Part shown: positions 8,331-16,007 of the stretch, one piece after another
How the letters are laid out: every line of letters starts with the position of its first letter
Position numbering within the stretch: the stretch's first letter is position 1
Assembly: GCA_964558235.1 (NCBI GenBank)
Contig: CAZLCK010000007.1
Span: forward strand, 1 to 40,845
Reading direction: 5' to 3'
From: CAZLCK01 sp964558235
GTDB taxonomy: Bacteria > Actinomycetota > Coriobacteriia > Coriobacteriales > CADBOM01
Length of the DNA: 40,845 bases
Program-made: the position numbers and the translations under genes
The notes under the pieces: model-generated
What the model was told of the DNA's origin: nothing
The model's input: only the letters and a program-made list of their open reading frames with translations
The model's database searches: none

Positions 8331-9008
8331 ATGATATTTGATTCTACATATTTGCTTATCGTGGTGGTAACTGTTGTGCTAGGTGTGGTAGCTCAAGCAG
8401 GAATTAGACAGACATATAAAAAGTGGTCGAATGTGTACGCTGCCTCTGGCTTAACAGGCGCTGAAGCTGCAAGGCGCATGCTGGATTCGTATGGATTGCA
8501 TCATATTAAAATTCAGCAAATTTCGGGTGAGCTGACAGACAACTATGACCCAAGAACTCAGACACTCAATCTTTCTCAGGGTGTTTATGGGGCGAGGTCG
8601 GTAGCTGCAACAGGGATTGCTTGTCACGAGGCGGGTCATGCTGTGCAACATGCCATAGGTTATTACCCAATTAAGATACGCATGGCAGTTGTTCCTGTAG
8701 TTAATATCGCCTCTAATTTTTGGATTATCCTACTTATGATTGGATTTATCCTCAACAACTTCAACCTGATTTGGATAGCTATCATTCTTTATGCTCTTGT
8801 AGTTGCATTTCAAGTTATTACGCTTCCTGTGGAATTCAATGCTTCAAGGCGAGCCATCGATTGTGTCGAAGCAACAATGGCGTTGCCAGATGAGCAGGAT
8901 GCTGGCGCAAGAAGTGTGCTTAGAGCGGCTGCGATGACCTATGTGGCTGCTGCGCTTGGATCGCTACTCCAGCTAATCTACTTTATCGGGTTGGCAAGAA
9001 GGAATTAG
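8331..9008 (+). CDS. YugP-type membrane zinc metallopeptidase
   Basis: A 225-residue protein of the YugP/DUF-type neutral zinc metallopeptidase family. The zinc site is HEAGHAVQH (His99, Glu100, His103), and Glu168 in PVEFNASRRA is a plausible third ligand. Membrane segments: residues 5-22, about 128-160 (two helices) and about 200-220 near the end. The substrate is unknown in the family. GGAAGG lies about 12 bases before the ATG. It ends one to four bases from the start of xseA, so the two are probably co-translated. Confidence 0.88.
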   Translation: MIFDSTYLLIVVVTVVLGVVAQAGIRQTYKKWSNVYAASGLTGAEAARRMLDSYGLHHIKIQQISGELTDNYDPRTQTLNLSQGVYGARSVAATGIACHEAGHAVQHAIGYYPIKIRMAVVPVVNIASNFWIILLMIGFILNNFNLIWIAIILYALVVAFQVITLPVEFNASRRAIDCVEATMALPDEQDAGARSVLRAAAMTYVAAALGSLLQLIYFIGLARRN

Positions 9009-9012
9009 AGTG

Positions 9013-10302
9013 ATGCCAGCAGAGCAGACGCAAAATCCAGCAGATGTAATGAGCGTATCTGCCGCTTTGCGAATTGCAAAAAGGCAGCTTGAAGAGATTC
9101 GTCTGACAATTGAAGGCGAGATCTCAGAGTTTTCTGACAAACCGGGCTACAAGGCGGTCTATTTTACACTGACCGATGCAGATAGCGCTCTACCATGCCT
9201 TATCTGGAAAAACGATTTTGCAAAATGCAACATCGAGCTTCGCCAGGGAATGCTTGTCCAAATTAGCGGTACGTTTTCGCTATATGCTGCTAAGGGTCGT
9301 ATGAATTTTGCGGCAAAGACTATCAAGCTAGCTGGTGAGGGCGATCTTCGCATGAAAGTTGCAGCGCTTGCCAAGAAGCTTGAAAAAGAGGGGTTGATGG
9401 CAGCCTCTCGAAAGAAGTCGATTCCAAAATTTGTCTCTAAGATTGCAGTTGTTACTTCGCCTCGCGGTAAGGCAATCCACGATGTTATCAGGACGCTTCG
9501 CAGGCGTTCAAAACTTGTGGAGGTCTATGTTTGCGGAGTTGCTGTTGAGGGCGATATCGCTCCAGATGCGATCTGTAGGGGACTTCAGGTAGCAGATGAG
9601 TCGGATGCTGATGTGATTTTACTAGTTAGAGGCGGAGGGTCCTATGAGGATCTGATGCCCTTTAACGATGAGAAGGTTGCTCGCATGGTGGCAGCCTGCA
9701 AAAAACCTGTTGTAACTGGAATTGGGCACGAACCCGACAACTCTATTGCAGATATGGTTGGAGATCTGCGCTGTTCAACTCCAACTGCTGCCGCTGAAGC
9801 GACGACGGTCGATACTTCGCAATTAAGCACAACTCTAGATGAGGCTGCAAAACGCATGTCGCTTTCGCTCACTTCAAAGTTAGAGCGCTACAAAGAACGT
9901 CTGTCCTCGATTGCTTCAAGACCAATCTTTCATGATCCAAATGCATTGCTTATGCCGTTTGCAATACGATTGGATTCAGATGCTGAGAGGCTTTCACGTG
10001 CAATACCTGGAGCTATTCAGGCCGATAAGAGTGCATTGCAATCGATGCAGCAATCGTTGGTTAGCGTTGGTCAGCATCTGCTCGATCGCCAGAAGAACAG
10101 GCTTGCAGTTGTGGCAGCTAGGATAGACGATCTTTCGCCTTTAGCAATTCTGTCAAGAGGGTATTGTGCAACTTATGATGAGCAGGGATATGTGATATCT
10201 AGCAAAGACCAGGTTAGGGTTGGAGATAAGATCGACGTAATGATTTCGGATGGCACACTAGGCTGTGTTGTGGAATCTATTAAAGACAGAGAGCAACAAT
10301 AA
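9013..10302 (+). CDS. xseA: Exodeoxyribonuclease VII large subunit
   Basis: About 430 residues; it is the catalytic subunit of ExoVII, which degrades single-stranded DNA in both directions. An N-terminal OB-fold covers about residues 15-115 (IEGEISEFSDKPGYKAVYFT...LVQISGTFSLYAAKGRM). The catalytic domain follows, with signatures IAVVTSPRGKAIHDVIRTLR, VILLVRGGGSYEDLMPFND, VVTGIGHEPDNSIADMV and the Ala-rich TPTAAAEA. A coiled-coil arm is at about 270-380, then SPLAILSRGYCATYDEQG. A GTG at 9010 directly precedes the ATG at 9013; either could serve with the GAAGGA ribosome site. It is followed by xseB as usual. Confidence 0.95.
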   Translation: MPAEQTQNPADVMSVSAALRIAKRQLEEIRLTIEGEISEFSDKPGYKAVYFTLTDADSALPCLIWKNDFAKCNIELRQGMLVQISGTFSLYAAKGRMNFAAKTIKLAGEGDLRMKVAALAKKLEKEGLMAASRKKSIPKFVSKIAVVTSPRGKAIHDVIRTLRRRSKLVEVYVCGVAVEGDIAPDAICRGLQVADESDADVILLVRGGGSYEDLMPFNDEKVARMVAACKKPVVTGIGHEPDNSIADMVGDLRCSTPTAAAEATTVDTSQLSTTLDEAAKRMSLSLTSKLERYKERLSSIASRPIFHDPNALLMPFAIRLDSDAERLSRAIPGAIQADKSALQSMQQSLVSVGQHLLDRQKNRLAVVAARIDDLSPLAILSRGYCATYDEQGYVISSKDQVRVGDKIDVMISDGTLGCVVESIKDREQQ

Positions 10303-10317
10303 TAGGGAGCAACAATA

Positions 10318-10575
10318 ATGGATGAGAATAACAATGTTGTTGATCGACAAAAAGAGCCCACTTTTAATGAGGGCTTGGTCGAACTTGAGCAAATAATTCG
10401 CGATCTCGAGGGCGGACAGCTTTCGCTAGAAGATAGTTTAAAGAGATACGAACGCGGTGTTGGTCTTTTGAGGAGTTTGCAGGAAAAGATCGCAAACGCT
10501 GAGCAGAAAGTTACAGTTTTGCTTGGCGAGCTTGAACCAGAGACAAGCGACGATATCGATACTCAGCTTAGCTAG
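10318..10575 (+). CDS. xseB: Exodeoxyribonuclease VII small subunit
   Basis: An 85-residue protein with the family core FNEGLVELEQIIRDLEGGQ, then LSLEDSLKRYERGVGLLRSL, a helical hairpin that binds the coiled-coil arm of XseA. It lies 15 bases after xseA. The upstream sequence contains AGGGAGCAACAATA, which includes the ribosome site; the phrase GAGCAACAATAATAGG is partly duplicated across the gene junction. The length is normal. Confidence 0.93.
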   Translation: MDENNNVVDRQKEPTFNEGLVELEQIIRDLEGGQLSLEDSLKRYERGVGLLRSLQEKIANAEQKVTVLLGELEPETSDDIDTQLS

Positions 10576-10583
10576 GAGAAAAA

Positions 10584-10925
10584 ATGTCTACAAAGGATGA
10601 TTGCATTTTTTGCAAGATTGCAAATGGGGAGATTCCAACCGATATGGTTATGCAGACAGAGGATATAGCTGTTTTTCATGATGCTGCACCAAAATATCCC
10701 GTGCATGTTTTGGTTGTGCCAAAAGATCACTACGAGAGTTTAAACGATGGAGTTCCAGCCGAGCTTTTGGGCAAGCTCATGGCGATTTTACCCGAGGTCG
10801 CCGATAAGATGGGAATCCATGATTCTGGTTTTAGAACAGTTATTAATACTGGCCCTGATGCCAATCAAACCGTCAAGCATCTGCATATTCATATTGTTGG
10901 AGGAGAGTTTATCTCGGGCTTTTAG
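10584..10925 (+). CDS. HIT family purine nucleotide phosphoramidase (HinT-like)
   Basis: 113 residues, the usual HinT size. The family hydrolyses nucleoside phosphoramidates and similar substrates. The histidine triad is HLHIHIV (His99, His101, His103), with the downstream GG. The N-terminal DDCIFCKIANGEIP carries the two zinc-binding-type cysteines (7 and 10) of this subgroup, and HVLVVPKDHYESL is also typical. AGGAG is eight bases before the ATG. The stop (TAG, 10923-10925) lies inside sequence that is repeated on the other side of the assembly gap, so the C terminus is secure but what follows is not. Confidence 0.93.
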   Translation: MSTKDDCIFCKIANGEIPTDMVMQTEDIAVFHDAAPKYPVHVLVVPKDHYESLNDGVPAELLGKLMAILPEVADKMGIHDSGFRTVINTGPDANQTVKHLHIHIVGGEFISGF

Positions 10926-10938
10926 AGGCTGTTTAGAG

Positions 10939-11038
10939 NNNNNNNNNNNNNNNNNNNNNNNNNNNNNNNNNNNNNNNNNNNNNNNNNNNNNNNNNNNNNN
11001 NNNNNNNNNNNNNNNNNNNNNNNNNNNNNNNNNNNNNN
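10939..11038. other. Assembly gap (100 N)
   Basis: A run of exactly 100 N, a common placeholder for a gap of unknown size. The 55 bases before it are identical to the 55 bases after it, so the true distance is probably zero or negative, or reflects a few collapsed copies of the short tandem AGAGGCTGTTT. Confidence 0.97.
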
Positions 11039-11093
11039 CATATTCATATTGTTGGAGGAGAGTTTATCTCGGGCTTTTAGAGGCTGTTTAGAG
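11039..11093 (+). repeat. 55-base exact copy of 10884-10938 (contig overlap)
   Basis: This segment repeats the end of the HIT gene and its first downstream bases without a mismatch. It is best read as the overlapping end of the next contig rather than a real duplication. Any open frame read through the N run into this copy is an artefact. At the junction the unit AGAGGCTGTTT occurs twice in tandem (about 11078-11100), which may be why the assembler broke here. Confidence 0.9.
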
Positions 11094-11100
11094 GCTGTTT

Positions 11101-11299
11101 GTCGCAAGAGCAAAAGTTAGTGTCAAAGCTAAGCTATTTTTATTTATGGTTTTGCTGCGGCGCGGTGATCGTACTAACTTTTGCTCCAAGCCCCAAAACG
11201 TTGCGTCGGCTAGCGCGTTTTGCTACGGCGGTGATTGCACTAATTTTTGCTCACTCTTGCTGCAGCAATTGACACTAACAAATTGCTCACTAATGCGAC
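11101..11299. repeat. MITE-like element with terminal inverted repeats
   Basis: The left end (11101-11126) and right end (11269-11299) are inverted copies sharing GTCGCA, GAGCAA and GTTAGTGTCAA in the same order with small spacers. Inside, GAGCAAAAGTTAGT (11108-11121) is perfectly inverted at 11173-11186. A roughly 37-base unit (GTTTTGCT..CGGCG..GTGAT..ACTAA.TTTTGCTC) occurs twice, at 11149-11186 and 11217-11252. There is no open frame of note. The structure fits a small non-coding mobile element, but clear target-site duplications are not visible. It fills most of the space between the convergent HIT and pta genes. Confidence 0.5.
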
Positions 11300-11405
11300 A
11301 CCTTTAAATAACCTTTACCCATGCATAGGCTGTTGCCCCGTCGCGTCCAACGAACATGTTCACGTCTCGGACGTCCAGAGACTTCCTCCTTGGAGATGCT
11401 AATTA

Positions 11406-12398
11406 TTAGGCCATCTTTTGAGCCTGGATTGCGGTGATAGCAATAACTCCGTAAGCATCTTCGGCGCTGCATCCGCGAGAGAGATCGTTAACGGGAGCAG
11501 CAAGACCCTGCATGATTGGTCCATATGCTTCGGCTTTAGCAAGGCGCTGGACAAGCTTGTAACCAATATTTCCAGCATCAATCTCAGGAAAAATCAAGAC
11601 ATTTGCTCTACCGGCAACAGCAGAGCCTTTGGCTTTTGATTCGCCAACAGATTTTACAATCGCAGCATCTAGTTGCAATTCTCCGTCTATCAAAAGATCA
11701 GGAGCTTTCTCTTTAGCTAAGCGTGTGGCCTCAACGACCTTATCAACCGACTCACCCTTTGCGCTCCCATAAGTTGAGTGAGCTAGCATCGCAACTATTG
11801 GCTCTTCGCCGATGAAGGATCTAAAGCTCTCGGCAGAGCTGATAGCAATTTCGGAGAGATCTTCTGCGGTTGGATATTGGTTTAGTCCGCAATCTGCAAA
11901 GACAAATCTTCCATTTGATCCATACTCGCAATCCGGAACAATCATCACAAAAAATGATGAAACAATCTTAGAGCCTGGAGCGGTCTTTAGAATCTGCAAA
12001 GCTGGGCGCAATGTGTCGCCAGTAGAATGGCAAGCGCCGCTCACCATACCATCTGCCTTGCCCAACTTAACCATCATCACACCGTAATATGTAACATCTC
12101 TAACAATCTGAGAAGCTTCCTCTAAGGTCATGCCCTTCTTTTTGCGAATCTCAGCGAGTCCAGCTGCTATTTCGTCATGATCTGGAGCGTCATTAGGGTC
12201 GATTACCTCAATGTTATCGAGATCAACTCCAAGAGCTTCGATTTTCTCTTTATTTCCTAGCAAAACAATGCGAGCAATTCCGGCGTCTGTTGCCATCCTT
12301 GCAGCCTTTGCAATTCTTTCATCTTCGCCCTCGGGTAACACAATAGTTTTGATGTCGCTTTTTGCTTGTGCGACTGCAGCATCGAGAAAAGCACTCAT
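11406..12398 (-). CDS. pta: Phosphate acetyltransferase
   Basis: 330 residues, matching the single-domain Pta. It interconverts acetyl-CoA and acetyl phosphate, the step before acetate kinase in making ATP and acetate. Signatures include TIVLPEGEDERIAKAA near the N terminus, MMVKLGKADGMVSGACHST, the FADCGLNQYPTAEDLSEIA segment, MLAHSTYGSAKG and LDAAIVKSVGESKAKGS, then NVLIFPEIDAGNIGYKLVQR. GAAAGGA lies ten bases before the ATG at 12398. With Por upstream in metabolism it would give pyruvate to acetyl-CoA to acetyl phosphate. The usual partner ackA is not adjacent here. Confidence 0.95.
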   Translation of the reverse strand: MSAFLDAAVAQAKSDIKTIVLPEGEDERIAKAARMATDAGIARIVLLGNKEKIEALGVDLDNIEVIDPNDAPDHDEIAAGLAEIRKKKGMTLEEASQIVRDVTYYGVMMVKLGKADGMVSGACHSTGDTLRPALQILKTAPGSKIVSSFFVMIVPDCEYGSNGRFVFADCGLNQYPTAEDLSEIAISSAESFRSFIGEEPIVAMLAHSTYGSAKGESVDKVVEATRLAKEKAPDLLIDGELQLDAAIVKSVGESKAKGSAVAGRANVLIFPEIDAGNIGYKLVQRLAKAEAYGPIMQGLAAPVNDLSRGCSAEDAYGVIAITAIQAQKMA

Positions 12399-12443
12399 AT
12401 TTTTACAGTCCTTTCAAAAAATAATTAATCATATAGATAATAC

Positions 12444-12616
12444 TAGCTACGTTGCCTTTCTCTTAGGTCCGGTTGGCTTTTGTATGGGCAATGGTTTAGC
12501 TATGCCGTCTTTCTCTTAGGCTCAGGCGCTGCCTCTGTAACATTAAACGCGGCTGTGTGGTTTAACTATGTTGGCTCTCTCTTAGGTTCGGGCGGCTTTT
12601 GTGTGGGGTAATGGTT
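12444..12616 (+). repeat. Three imperfect tandem repeats of about 53-66 bases
   Basis: Units start at 12444, 12497 and 12563. Each begins TAGCTAYG or TAACTATG, continues with a CTTTCTCTTAGG or CTCTCTCTTAGG core, then a GG-CGGCTTTTGTRTGGG-like part, and ends AATGGTTT or GTGGTTT. The middle copy is longer and most diverged. Stops in all frames make coding unlikely. Confidence 0.65.
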
Positions 12617-12658
12617 TAATTGCGCTAGAATATGTTGAGTTTTTAATGATGTAAAATT

Positions 12659-12691
12659 CTTGCAGCAGGTTCGTAGCAAATTTGCTGCAAG
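12659..12691 (+). promoter_or_regulatory. Hairpin in the glf leader
   Basis: CTTGCAGCA (12659-12667) pairs perfectly with TGCTGCAAG (12683-12691), with a 15-base loop. An overlapping palindrome AGCAAATTTGCT (12675-12686) offers a competing fold. It lies 54 bases before the glf start. A weak T-rich stretch follows, so it could be a terminator-like or regulatory stem. Confidence 0.45.
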
Positions 12692-12744
12692 TTTAAGTTT
12701 GATAGATGAGTGTTTTACTCTAGAAAAGATTTGAGGATTTTAAT

Positions 12745-13947
12745 ATGGCTATCGTTGACTGCTTTGGAGAAAATCCCAAGCTAGCAGATTATGATGCAAT
12801 AGTGGTTGGTGCTGGATTTGCAGGCTCTGTTGTTGGGCGCGAATTAGCACAAAGAGCAGGAAAACAGGTTGCGATAGTTGAATCTCGCGATCATATAGGC
12901 GGCAATGCTTATGATACATATGATGAAGCCGGAGTTTTGATTCATAAGTATGGGCCGCATATTTTCCACACCAATGACAAGCGCGCTTACGACTATCTTT
13001 CGCAATTTAGCGAGTGGCGTGACTATCAACATGAGGTCTTAGCCGATATTCATGGAACATATATGCCAGTTCCTTTTAATAAGAATTCCATGGAGATCAT
13101 GTTTGGCCAAGAAAAGGCGGCAAAGTATATCGAAAAGCTGATCAGCGTTTTTGGTGATGAGCGTAAAGTTCCCATTATCGAGCTTCGTGAACAAAATGAT
13201 CCCGAACTTTTAGAGATCGCTGATTTTGTCTATGAAAATGTCTTTTTGTATTACACAATGAAGCAGTGGGGACAAACCCCAGAAGAGGTCGACCCATCTG
13301 TTACAGGACGCGTACCCGTCTTTATTTCTCGCGATAATCGCTACTTCCAAGATACTTATCAGGGTATACCTTTAAATGGTTACACGCCTCTGTTTGAGTC
13401 GATGTTAGATCATGAAAATATCGATGTTTATCTCTCTGTCGATGGCCGTGATGTGCTCAATTTTGTAGAGGATGATTCGGGGAAGACATATATTGAGGTC
13501 GATGGAAAGCCATTTGAAGGTATTGTGATTTACACCGGTGCTCTAGATGAACTATTTGAGAATAGATATGGGCGTCTGCCATATCGTTCGCTTGATTTTG
13601 TATACGAGACACATCCCCAAAAGCATGTTTTGCCATGTGGAACCGTTAACTATACCGTGAGCGAAGACTATACAAGAATCACGGAGTTTACCTATCTGAC
13701 TGGTCAAGACCTAGATGTCACAACGATCATGAAGGAATACTCAAAGGCCTATGAGGGTCTTGAAGGGGAGATTCCATATTATGCAATCATCAGTGATGAG
13801 AACCAAGCTCATTATCAGAGCTACCGCGATTTGGCCGATGGAATAGGAAATCTTTACTTGATTGGCCGGCTCGCAGAATATCGTTATTACAACATGGATG
13901 CGATTGTTTCTCGTGCTTTGGAACTTGCAGACAGGCTTTGCGATTAA
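12745..13947 (+). CDS. glf: UDP-galactopyranose mutase
   Basis: 400 residues. The flavoenzyme converts UDP-galactopyranose to UDP-galactofuranose for cell-surface polysaccharide. The FAD-binding motif VVGAGFAGSVVGREL starts at residue 20; VAIVESRDHIGGNAYD is the second dinucleotide strand. Other family marks are HKYGPHIFHTND, PVPFNKNSMEI, YTMKQWG, the Arg-rich TGRVPVFISRDNRYF, and the C-terminal LIGRLAEYRYYNMD that closes the FAD site. GAGG lies nine bases before the ATG. The next gene is a glycosyltransferase, so the pair likely builds a galactofuranose-containing glycan. Confidence 0.96.
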   Translation: MAIVDCFGENPKLADYDAIVVGAGFAGSVVGRELAQRAGKQVAIVESRDHIGGNAYDTYDEAGVLIHKYGPHIFHTNDKRAYDYLSQFSEWRDYQHEVLADIHGTYMPVPFNKNSMEIMFGQEKAAKYIEKLISVFGDERKVPIIELREQNDPELLEIADFVYENVFLYYTMKQWGQTPEEVDPSVTGRVPVFISRDNRYFQDTYQGIPLNGYTPLFESMLDHENIDVYLSVDGRDVLNFVEDDSGKTYIEVDGKPFEGIVIYTGALDELFENRYGRLPYRSLDFVYETHPQKHVLPCGTVNYTVSEDYTRITEFTYLTGQDLDVTTIMKEYSKAYEGLEGEIPYYAIISDENQAHYQSYRDLADGIGNLYLIGRLAEYRYYNMDAIVSRALELADRLCD

Positions 13948-13987
13948 TTGTTTTTAATTAAAAACTCTTGAGGGGGTCTTCTTTAAG

Positions 13988-15115
13988 ATGGATAGTTCCA
14001 AGGATCTATACACTTTAGATTTTGATGATCTGCAAGATCCTAATGCCTATCAACAAGATAGTTCTGGATATCTTGGTGAGAATCAAAAACTGATTACCTT
14101 TGCGATTCCCTGTTATAACTCAGCGGATTATATGGACCATTGTATCCAAAGCATTTTAGATGGCAGTAGAAATCATCTTGATGAGATTGAGATTATCATC
14201 GTTGACGATGGATCTACCAAAGATGAAACGCCTCAAAAGGCGGATGATTGGCAAGCAAACTATCCAGGGATTATTAGGGCAATTCATCAGGAGAACGCAG
14301 GTCATGGTGGTGCGGTAAATTGTGGTCTTGAAAATGCATGTGGCCTCTACTTTAAAGTCGTAGATTCTGATGATTGGCTCGATGAGACTTCGCTCGATCT
14401 AGTTCTAGATCTACTCGCTGTCTTTGCTCAACGCGAAAACAAGATAGATCTCGTATTGGCTAACTATGTCTATGAGCATGCTGAGCGCGGTACTGAGGTC
14501 ATGAATTACACATCGTCTCTGCCTGTTGGGCGCGAGTTTGGCTGGGATGAGATCGGGAAATTCCCGATCTCGCGCTATATCATCATGCACTCGGTGATCT
14601 ATCGTACTGCGGTTTTGCATGAGTGCAAAATAAAGTTACCCGAGCACACATTCTACGTCGACAATATCTTTGTTTATGTACCGCTTCCAAGCGTAAAGAC
14701 CTTGTTTTATCTGGATGTCGATCTGTATCGCTACTTTATTGGACGCGACGATCAGTCGGTTAATGAATCCGTTATGATCGGTCGAATCGATCAGCAGCTA
14801 AAGATCACGCGGATTATGATCGACTCCCATAATCTGTCGCGTGATGTGGAAAATAAAAAACTACGCGCCTATATGGAAAATTATCTTCTAATGATGATGA
14901 CCATCTCGACGGTTTTCACGATGCTTTCTGACAGGCCAGACTGGAATGAGATGCGCAACGGAATTTGGAAGTATCTTGAGGAGAAAAACCCCGAGATCTA
15001 TCCACATATGCGCAAGAGATTCTTTGGCTGGGGATGCAATTTACAAGGAAAAGCTGGTCGCAAGGTCATCATTGGGCTATATAAGATTGCTCAAAAACTC
15101 TGGAAGTTCAATTAG
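13988..15115 (+). CDS. Family 2 glycosyltransferase
   Basis: A 375-residue GT2 protein. A GT-A fold starts near residue 36 with LITFAIPCYNSADYMDHCI, then EIIIVDDGSTKDET, the HQENAGHGGAVNCGLE segment and the metal-binding KVVDSDDWLDE (DxD-type). The remaining 200 residues have conserved-looking W and Y positions but no transmembrane helix that I can place, so it probably acts at the inner membrane face. The 40-residue lead-in is acidic. AGGGGG precedes the ATG by about 12 bases, and it follows glf by 40 bases, probably as one operon. A galactofuranosyltransferase role is suggested only by its neighbour. The gene ends 11 bases from the convergent cbiO with no obvious terminator. Confidence 0.9.
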   Translation: MDSSKDLYTLDFDDLQDPNAYQQDSSGYLGENQKLITFAIPCYNSADYMDHCIQSILDGSRNHLDEIEIIIVDDGSTKDETPQKADDWQANYPGIIRAIHQENAGHGGAVNCGLENACGLYFKVVDSDDWLDETSLDLVLDLLAVFAQRENKIDLVLANYVYEHAERGTEVMNYTSSLPVGREFGWDEIGKFPISRYIIMHSVIYRTAVLHECKIKLPEHTFYVDNIFVYVPLPSVKTLFYLDVDLYRYFIGRDDQSVNESVMIGRIDQQLKITRIMIDSHNLSRDVENKKLRAYMENYLLMMMTISTVFTMLSDRPDWNEMRNGIWKYLEEKNPEIYPHMRKRFFGWGCNLQGKAGRKVIIGLYKIAQKLWKFN

Positions 15116-15126
15116 GCTTGCATATC

Positions 15127-15987
15127 TTATTTGCAATCGAAAGTTTTTAGCGACTCAAGATATTGTGGAAGGTCTTCTACTGTGCGAGGAGGTTTAAGAT
15201 GAATCGTTTCGTTAACAGGAGCAAGCTTTTCTCTAAGTACCTCAGCAACTTGCATTAAAATTGGAGTTTCGAGTCCGCATTCTTTGAGCAATTCGCTTTG
15301 TGAGAGCACAATGACACTATCGTCATCAGCCACGAGCTTGCCCTTATTAAATACTAAAATTCTGTCGGCCCACGAATATGCAAAATTCACATCATGAGTG
15401 GAAAGCACTATTGTCATGCCTGCATCGTTTAGTTGATCAAGTGCGTCATGTAACTGTCGTGATCCGCGTGGGTCTAGTGAGGCTGTTGGCTCATCTAGCA
15501 AAACTAACCTAGGACGCATAGATAAAACATCTGCAATCGTGACACGCTTCTTTTCGCCTCCGCTAAGAAAATGAGGAGGACGCTCCATCAAATGTTCAAG
15601 CCCAAGCGCCTGTCCTGCTTCTTGAACACGCTTGCGAACCTCCTCATCACTTAAGCCCATATTTAGTGGACCGAATGCTATCTCCGATTCTACAGTCGCA
15701 GAGACTATCTGGTCGTCTGGATCTTGAAAAACTAGTCCAACAGACGAACGCAAATTCACAAGACCACGCTTATTCCATTCCACAGGGGATTCATCGAGTA
15801 AAATCTCACCCTGCTCTGGTTTTAAAACACCTATACAACAGAGGAAAAATGTCGATTTACCAGCTCCATTTTCACCAAGAACAGCGATACGTTCTCCTCT
15901 ATGAAACTTTACACTTACATTATTAAGAGCTAGGCGATTCTCGCCATAGCCGTAAGAGACATTACGAAGCTCAAGTATGGTATTCAT
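15127..15987 (-). CDS. cbiO: Cobalt ECF transporter ATPase CbiO
   Basis: About 286 residues; the ATP-hydrolysing subunit of the cobalt importer. From the ATG at 15987: Walker A GENGAGKST (38-46), Q-loop VFQDPDDQ (about 86-93, the DPDDQ form typical of ECF ATPases), signature LSGGEKKRV (141-149), Walker B LVLLDEP (161-167) and H-loop STHD. A C-terminal extension of about 60 residues follows. Starts: a GTG at 16008 overlaps the cbiQ stop (TAGTG) and would add seven residues; the ATG at 15987 has AGGA nine bases upstream and fits the family start (ILELRNVSYGYG). Last gene of cbiMNQO. Confidence 0.93.
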   Translation of the reverse strand: MNTILELRNVSYGYGENRLALNNVSVKFHRGERIAVLGENGAGKSTFFLCCIGVLKPEQGEILLDESPVEWNKRGLVNLRSSVGLVFQDPDDQIVSATVESEIAFGPLNMGLSDEEVRKRVQEAGQALGLEHLMERPPHFLSGGEKKRVTIADVLSMRPRLVLLDEPTASLDPRGSRQLHDALDQLNDAGMTIVLSTHDVNFAYSWADRILVFNKGKLVADDDSVIVLSQSELLKECGLETPILMQVAEVLREKLAPVNETIHLKPPRTVEDLPQYLESLKTFDCK

Positions 15988-16007
15988 CTCATCCATTCCT
16001 AAATTCA

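Larger units (their letters stand above)
12399..12744. other. Divergent intergenic region, pta / glf
   Basis: These 346 bases separate the outward-facing pta and glf. The pta promoter should be close to 12430 and the glf promoter near 12620-12730. No gene is supported. The middle is taken up by three imperfect tandem repeats and the right part by a hairpin, both listed separately. Confidence 0.5.

Noticed and set aside
10747..11091. An open frame spanning the N run, reading into the second copy of the HIT gene end
   Set aside because: It exists only because N codons read as X; both flanks are the same 55 bases in an unrelated frame of the HIT gene.
11351..11360. GAACATGTTC palindrome as a LexA-type SOS box
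   Set aside because: Gram-positive LexA boxes need four bases between GAAC and GTTC; here there are two.
12211..12519. Plus-strand frame running from inside pta into the tandem repeats
   Set aside because: Antisense to conserved pta sequence, no ribosome site; the downstream part is repeat DNA with stops in all frames.
13950..13965. Perfect 16-base palindrome GTTTTTAATTAAAAAC between glf and the glycosyltransferase
   Set aside because: Pure A/T stem in AT-rich DNA within a likely operon; too weak to call a terminator or operator.
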